Shown: positions 5,362 to 5,475 of the stretch, in pieces
Layout of the letters: each line of letters starts with the position of its first letter
Position numbering within the stretch: position 1 is the stretch's first letter
Source: JAABYT01 sp041581935
GTDB lineage: Bacteria > Pseudomonadota > Gammaproteobacteria > HK1
NCBI GenBank assembly: GCA_041581935.1
Contig: JBFICP010000229.1
Coordinates: 1-5,475, forward strand
DNA length: 5,475 nucleotides
Direction: 5' to 3'
Made by a program: the position numbers and the translations under genes
Notes under the pieces: model-generated
Told to the model about the DNA's origin: nothing
The model's database searches: none
The model's input: the letters and a program-made list of their open reading frames with translations, nothing else

Positions 5362-5475
5362 AACGGGTCGATTCTGCGAGGTTCGGACGAGTACGCGTCG
5401 ACAGCTACACCATAGTTCCCATCGAGATCTCACCCCGAAGCGTCAACGGCATAGTCGCAGCGACGCTAAATAGAA

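Larger units (their letters stand above)
5164..5475. other. 312-base tail without a credible gene
   Basis: No open frame here has family-like composition. The rightward frame at 5197-5415 and the leftward one at 5149-5433 are Arg/Ser-rich and lack good ribosome binding sites. No tRNA-like cloverleaf was seen. The stretch holds a GC hairpin just after the operon, a perfect TATAAT box and at least one further stem-loop, so it looks like a terminator region followed by the leader of something beyond the window. Confidence 0.6.

Noticed and set aside
5197..5415. A 72-codon plus-strand frame after the operon.
   Set aside because: It has no convincing ribosome binding site, an Arg/Ser/Gly-rich product with no recognisable motif, and spans the TATAAT box and hairpins, which points to non-coding DNA.
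5439..5475. Possible terminator from the AGCGTC/GACGCT repeat near the right edge.
   Set aside because: No T run follows on either side, the loop is 16 bases, and a competing short palindrome uses the same bases, so it cannot be called a terminator.

Overview
The window is GC-rich, densely coded bacterial DNA. The protein families and gene packing fit a proteobacterium, but nothing here fixes the genus. It holds five complete protein genes and the last codons of a sixth. No tRNA, rRNA, CRISPR array, insertion sequence or phage gene was seen.

Layout, left to right. Positions 1-64 are the 3' end of a rightward gene whose tail resembles the cyclase / kynurenine-formamidase-like hydrolase family. 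A near-perfect bidirectional terminator (106-138) separates it from a convergent, leftward 1-Cys peroxiredoxin of the Prx6 type (158-817). After a 180-base gap comes a second leftward gene (998-2098), an enolase-superfamily (mandelate racemase / muconate-lactonizing, MR/MLE) enzyme. A 111-base divergent promoter region (2099-2209) follows. A tight rightward operon comes next: a COG3618-type amidohydrolase/lactonase (2210-3118), a COG2130-type NADP-dependent medium-chain oxidoreductase (3140-4174) and a D-2-hydroxyacid dehydrogenase of the glyoxylate/hydroxypyruvate reductase type (4195-5163). Gaps inside the operon are 21 and 20 bases. The last 312 bases have no credible gene but contain a perfect TATAAT box and several hairpins.

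The divergent block looks like a small catabolic island for a carboxylated substrate such as a sugar acid, uronate, lactone or related oxo/hydroxy acid. The amidohydrolase would open a lactone or similar ring. The MR/MLE enzyme would abstract an alpha-proton next to a carboxylate (dehydration, isomerisation or cycloisomerisation). The two dehydrogenases would then reduce an enone or aldehyde and a 2-oxoacid. If the truncated cyclase-family hydrolase belongs to the same island, it would be another ring-opening hydrolase. This pathway is inference: no transporter, regulator or aldolase lies in the window to fix the substrate.

The most unusual points are in the two active sites. The MR/MLE enzyme has Ser267 where mandelate racemase has the Asp of its Asp-His dyad, although all three metal ligands and the His are present. 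The amidohydrolase has Asn259 where most family members have the catalytic Asp of the last barrel strand. The window may therefore encode an uncharacterised pathway built from atypical subgroups of known superfamilies, rather than a wholly new type of system.
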